DNA from: an uncultured bacterium
Lineage (GTDB): Bacteria; Planctomycetota; Phycisphaerae; Phycisphaerales; SM1A02
Assembly (NCBI GenBank): GCA_903867275.1
Contig: CAIPQY010000026.1
Coordinates: forward strand, 1-5,466
Direction: 5' to 3'
DNA: 5,466 nt
The translations under genes and the position numbers were made by a program. Shown one piece after another: positions 4,053 to 5,466 of this stretch; position 1 is the first letter of the stretch; the number at the start of each line of letters is the position of its first letter. The notes under the pieces were generated by a model, which worked only from the letters and a program-made list of their open reading frames with translations, ran no database searches and was not told the DNA's origin.

Positions 4053-5466
4053 ATGAACCGGATCCTCGCACTCGTTGCCCTGCTGCTCGCCGTCATGCCC
4101 GCCGCCGCCCAGAAGGTGGACGCCCAGGAGTTCACCCTGGACAACGGCATGAAGTTCCTGCTGGTGCCCCGCACCGACCAGCCCAACGTGATCGCCGCCG
4201 GCTGGCTGGCCAAGGTGGGCAGCGTGAACGAGCGCCCCGGCATCACCGGCATCAGCCACTTCTTCGAGCACATGATGTTCAAGGGCACCAACACCATCGG
4301 TACCCGCGACGCCGCCAAGGACGCCGACTACCGCGCCAAGCAGAAGGCCCTGCGCGACAAGATCAACGCCATGGTGTGGAAGGACCAGTACATGCGCTAC
4401 TTCCGCGGCGAGATCGACGATCCGTGGAACGCCGCCAACGACACCCCCGCCCTGAAGGACATGCGCGCGCAGCTGAAGGCGCTGATGGATGCGCAGCAGG
4501 GTCGCGGCATGGGCGAGGAACTCGCCAAGCTTCGCAAGGAGCAGGCCGCGATCGACCCCAAGGCCCCGGATGCCGCCGCCAAGACCGACGCGCTGAAGAA
4601 GCGCATCGGCGAGATCGAGCTGGCCCAGGCCGCCGAGGGCAGCATCGTGAAGGACGAGTTCGACCAGGTGTACACCAAGGCCGGTGGCAGCGGCATGAAC
4701 GCCTTCACCAGCCACGACCTCACCTTCTACTTCATCAACGTGCCCAGCAACAAGTTCGAGATGTGGGCGTGGATGGAGAGCGATCGCCTGATGGACAGCG
4801 TGTTCCGCGAGTTCTACAGCGAGCGCGACGTGGTGCACGAGGAGCGCCGCCTGCGCACCGAGAGCACGCCCACCGGCAAGTTCCAGGAGCAGTTCGACAG
4901 CATGTTCTGGGTGAGCGCGGGCTACAACTGGCCCGTGATCGGCTGGACCAGCGATCTGAACAGCTACACCATGGACGAGGCCATGAAGTACTGGAACACC
5001 TACTACCGCCCCAACAACCTAGTGGGCGTGGTGGTGGGCGACTTCAAGCCCGACGAGGCGAAGGCCGTGATCCAGCGCTACTTCGGTCGCCTGGAGCCGG
5101 GCAAGGAACTGCCGCCCCAGGTGGTCACGCTGGAGCAGAAGCAGAGCGCCGAGATGCGCATGAACGCCGAGGGCGATTTTCAGCCCCAGGTGGAGGTGCG
5201 CTACCACACCGTGCCCGCGGGCCACAAGGACAGCTACGCCCTGGAGATGATGGGCGAGATCCTGAACGGCAAGACGGGTCGCCTGTACAAGACCATGATC
5301 GAGGGCCGCAGCATCGCCAGCAGCGCGCGCGCACAGAGCGACGCACGCAAGTACGCGGGTCTGTTCAGCTTCGAGGCCGAGACCAAGGGTGACTCCACCC
5401 CCGAGCAGCTGGAGCAGGCCTGGCACGAGGAACTGAAGAAGCTGCAGGACGCGCCCGTGGAGGATC
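4053..5466 (+). CDS. Exported M16-family (insulinase/pitrilysin-like) zinc metallopeptidase, 3' end outside window
   Basis: This zinc-dependent endopeptidase would act outside the cytoplasm on peptides or small proteins; its substrate is unknown. The frame is open from 4053 to the window edge with 471 residues visible. The signal peptide is MNRILALVALLLAVMPAAA|Q (1-19). The inverted zinc motif HFFEH is at 69-73, with His69 and His73 as metal ligands and Glu72 as catalytic base. ERDVVHEE (257-264) provides the third ligand, most likely Glu264. GGSGMNAFTSHDLTFY (211-226) and MESDRLMDSVFREF (241-254) are further signature blocks. WNTYYRPNNLVGVVVGDF (314-331) leads to the second, non-catalytic half, where GRLYKTMIEGRSIASS (409-424) is typical. 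Between the HxxEH motif and the GG.NAFTS block there is an insertion of about 115 charged, helix-prone residues absent from insulin-degrading enzyme. Many M16 peptidases have two such halves, so the missing C-terminus may be short or long. A good GGAG site precedes it. Confidence 0.94.
   Translation, partial: MNRILALVALLLAVMPAAAQKVDAQEFTLDNGMKFLLVPRTDQPNVIAAGWLAKVGSVNERPGITGISHFFEHMMFKGTNTIGTRDAAKDADYRAKQKALRDKINAMVWKDQYMRYFRGEIDDPWNAANDTPALKDMRAQLKALMDAQQGRGMGEELAKLRKEQAAIDPKAPDAAAKTDALKKRIGEIELAQAAEGSIVKDEFDQVYTKAGGSGMNAFTSHDLTFYFINVPSNKFEMWAWMESDRLMDSVFREFYSERDVVHEERRLRTESTPTGKFQEQFDSMFWVSAGYNWPVIGWTSDLNSYTMDEAMKYWNTYYRPNNLVGVVVGDFKPDEAKAVIQRYFGRLEPGKELPPQVVTLEQKQSAEMRMNAEGDFQPQVEVRYHTVPAGHKDSYALEMMGEILNGKTGRLYKTMIEGRSIASSARAQSDARKYAGLFSFEAETKGDSTPEQLEQAWHEELKKLQDAPVED
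4305..4652 (+). other. Helical insertion inside the M16 catalytic domain (residues about 85-200)
   Basis: The distance from His73 to the putative third zinc ligand Glu264 is 191 residues, against 77 in human insulin-degrading enzyme. The extra stretch is rich in Lys, Glu, Ala, Arg and Asp, with leucines spaced as in coiled coils (about 133-165 and 177-194) and an aromatic patch (MVWKDQYMRYF, 107-117). I recall shorter insertions at this place in other bacterial M16 proteins, so the site is probably a subfamily trait; the length here may be unusual. Confidence 0.6.

Noticed and set aside
3906..4838. Upstream extension of the exported EEP enzyme frame on minus to 4838
   Set aside because: The extension lies antisense to the M16 peptidase gene and is His/Val/Leu-rich low-information sequence. 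A perfect signal peptide begins at 3905, which would be buried by any longer start.
4376..5392. Plus-strand open frame of 338 codons within the M16 gene
   Set aside because: It is a shifted frame of the peptidase with an Arg/Gly/Gln-rich translation. The correct frame shows the zinc motif and other M16 signatures and has no stop within the window.
1..5466. Search for CRISPR arrays, insertion sequences, toxin-antitoxin pairs or defence genes
   Set aside because: No regularly spaced repeats, transposase, terminal inverted repeats or recognisable defence domains were seen in either strand.

Overview
The window is GC-rich bacterial chromosome with short intergenic gaps and no mobile-element or phage signature. 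The best guess for the source is a planctomycete, probably of the Phycisphaerae. The basis is the C-terminal tail of the large secreted protein, a pair of EF-hand-like calcium loops (DLDGDGSV..., DVDGSGCVD...) ending in a short leucine-rich stretch and the stop, which is typical of exported proteins in that group. A tRNA-Cys without an encoded CCA end, and weak or absent Shine-Dalgarno sites on several genes, are compatible with this. The assignment is an inference from style, not a search result.

Layout. Positions 1-330 (+) hold the C-terminal part of a cyclophilin-type peptidyl-prolyl isomerase. It runs tail-to-tail into, and overlaps by 11 bases, a second complete cyclophilin at 320-787 (-). 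Upstream of that on the same strand, 35 bases away, is an exported protein of unknown function at 823-1836 (-), which contains an internal duplication; the two probably form an operon. A tRNA-Cys(GCA) follows at 1884-1957 (+), then a perfect 9-bp hairpin (1961-1984) and a strong hairpin usable as a terminator from either side (1992-2031). Next is a large exported enzyme at 2055-3905 (-): an endonuclease/exonuclease/phosphatase domain with all its catalytic motifs, two related beta-sandwich domains and a dockerin-like tail. Across a 147-base divergent gap, an exported M16 zinc metallopeptidase starts at 4053 (+) with a good ribosome binding site and runs off the window end.

How the genes relate. 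Four of the five proteins are linked to the cell envelope or to protein folding and turnover: two prolyl isomerases, two exported proteins (unknown and nuclease/phosphatase-like) and one exported peptidase. This reads as ordinary housekeeping and envelope gene content. I found no evidence of a defence system, biosynthetic cluster or other dedicated new system. The items most worth a second look are the internally duplicated unknown protein, the convergent overlapping cyclophilin pair sharing a 21-bp perfect inverted repeat, the roughly 115-residue insertion in the metallopeptidase active-site domain, and the compact tRNA/double-hairpin junction.
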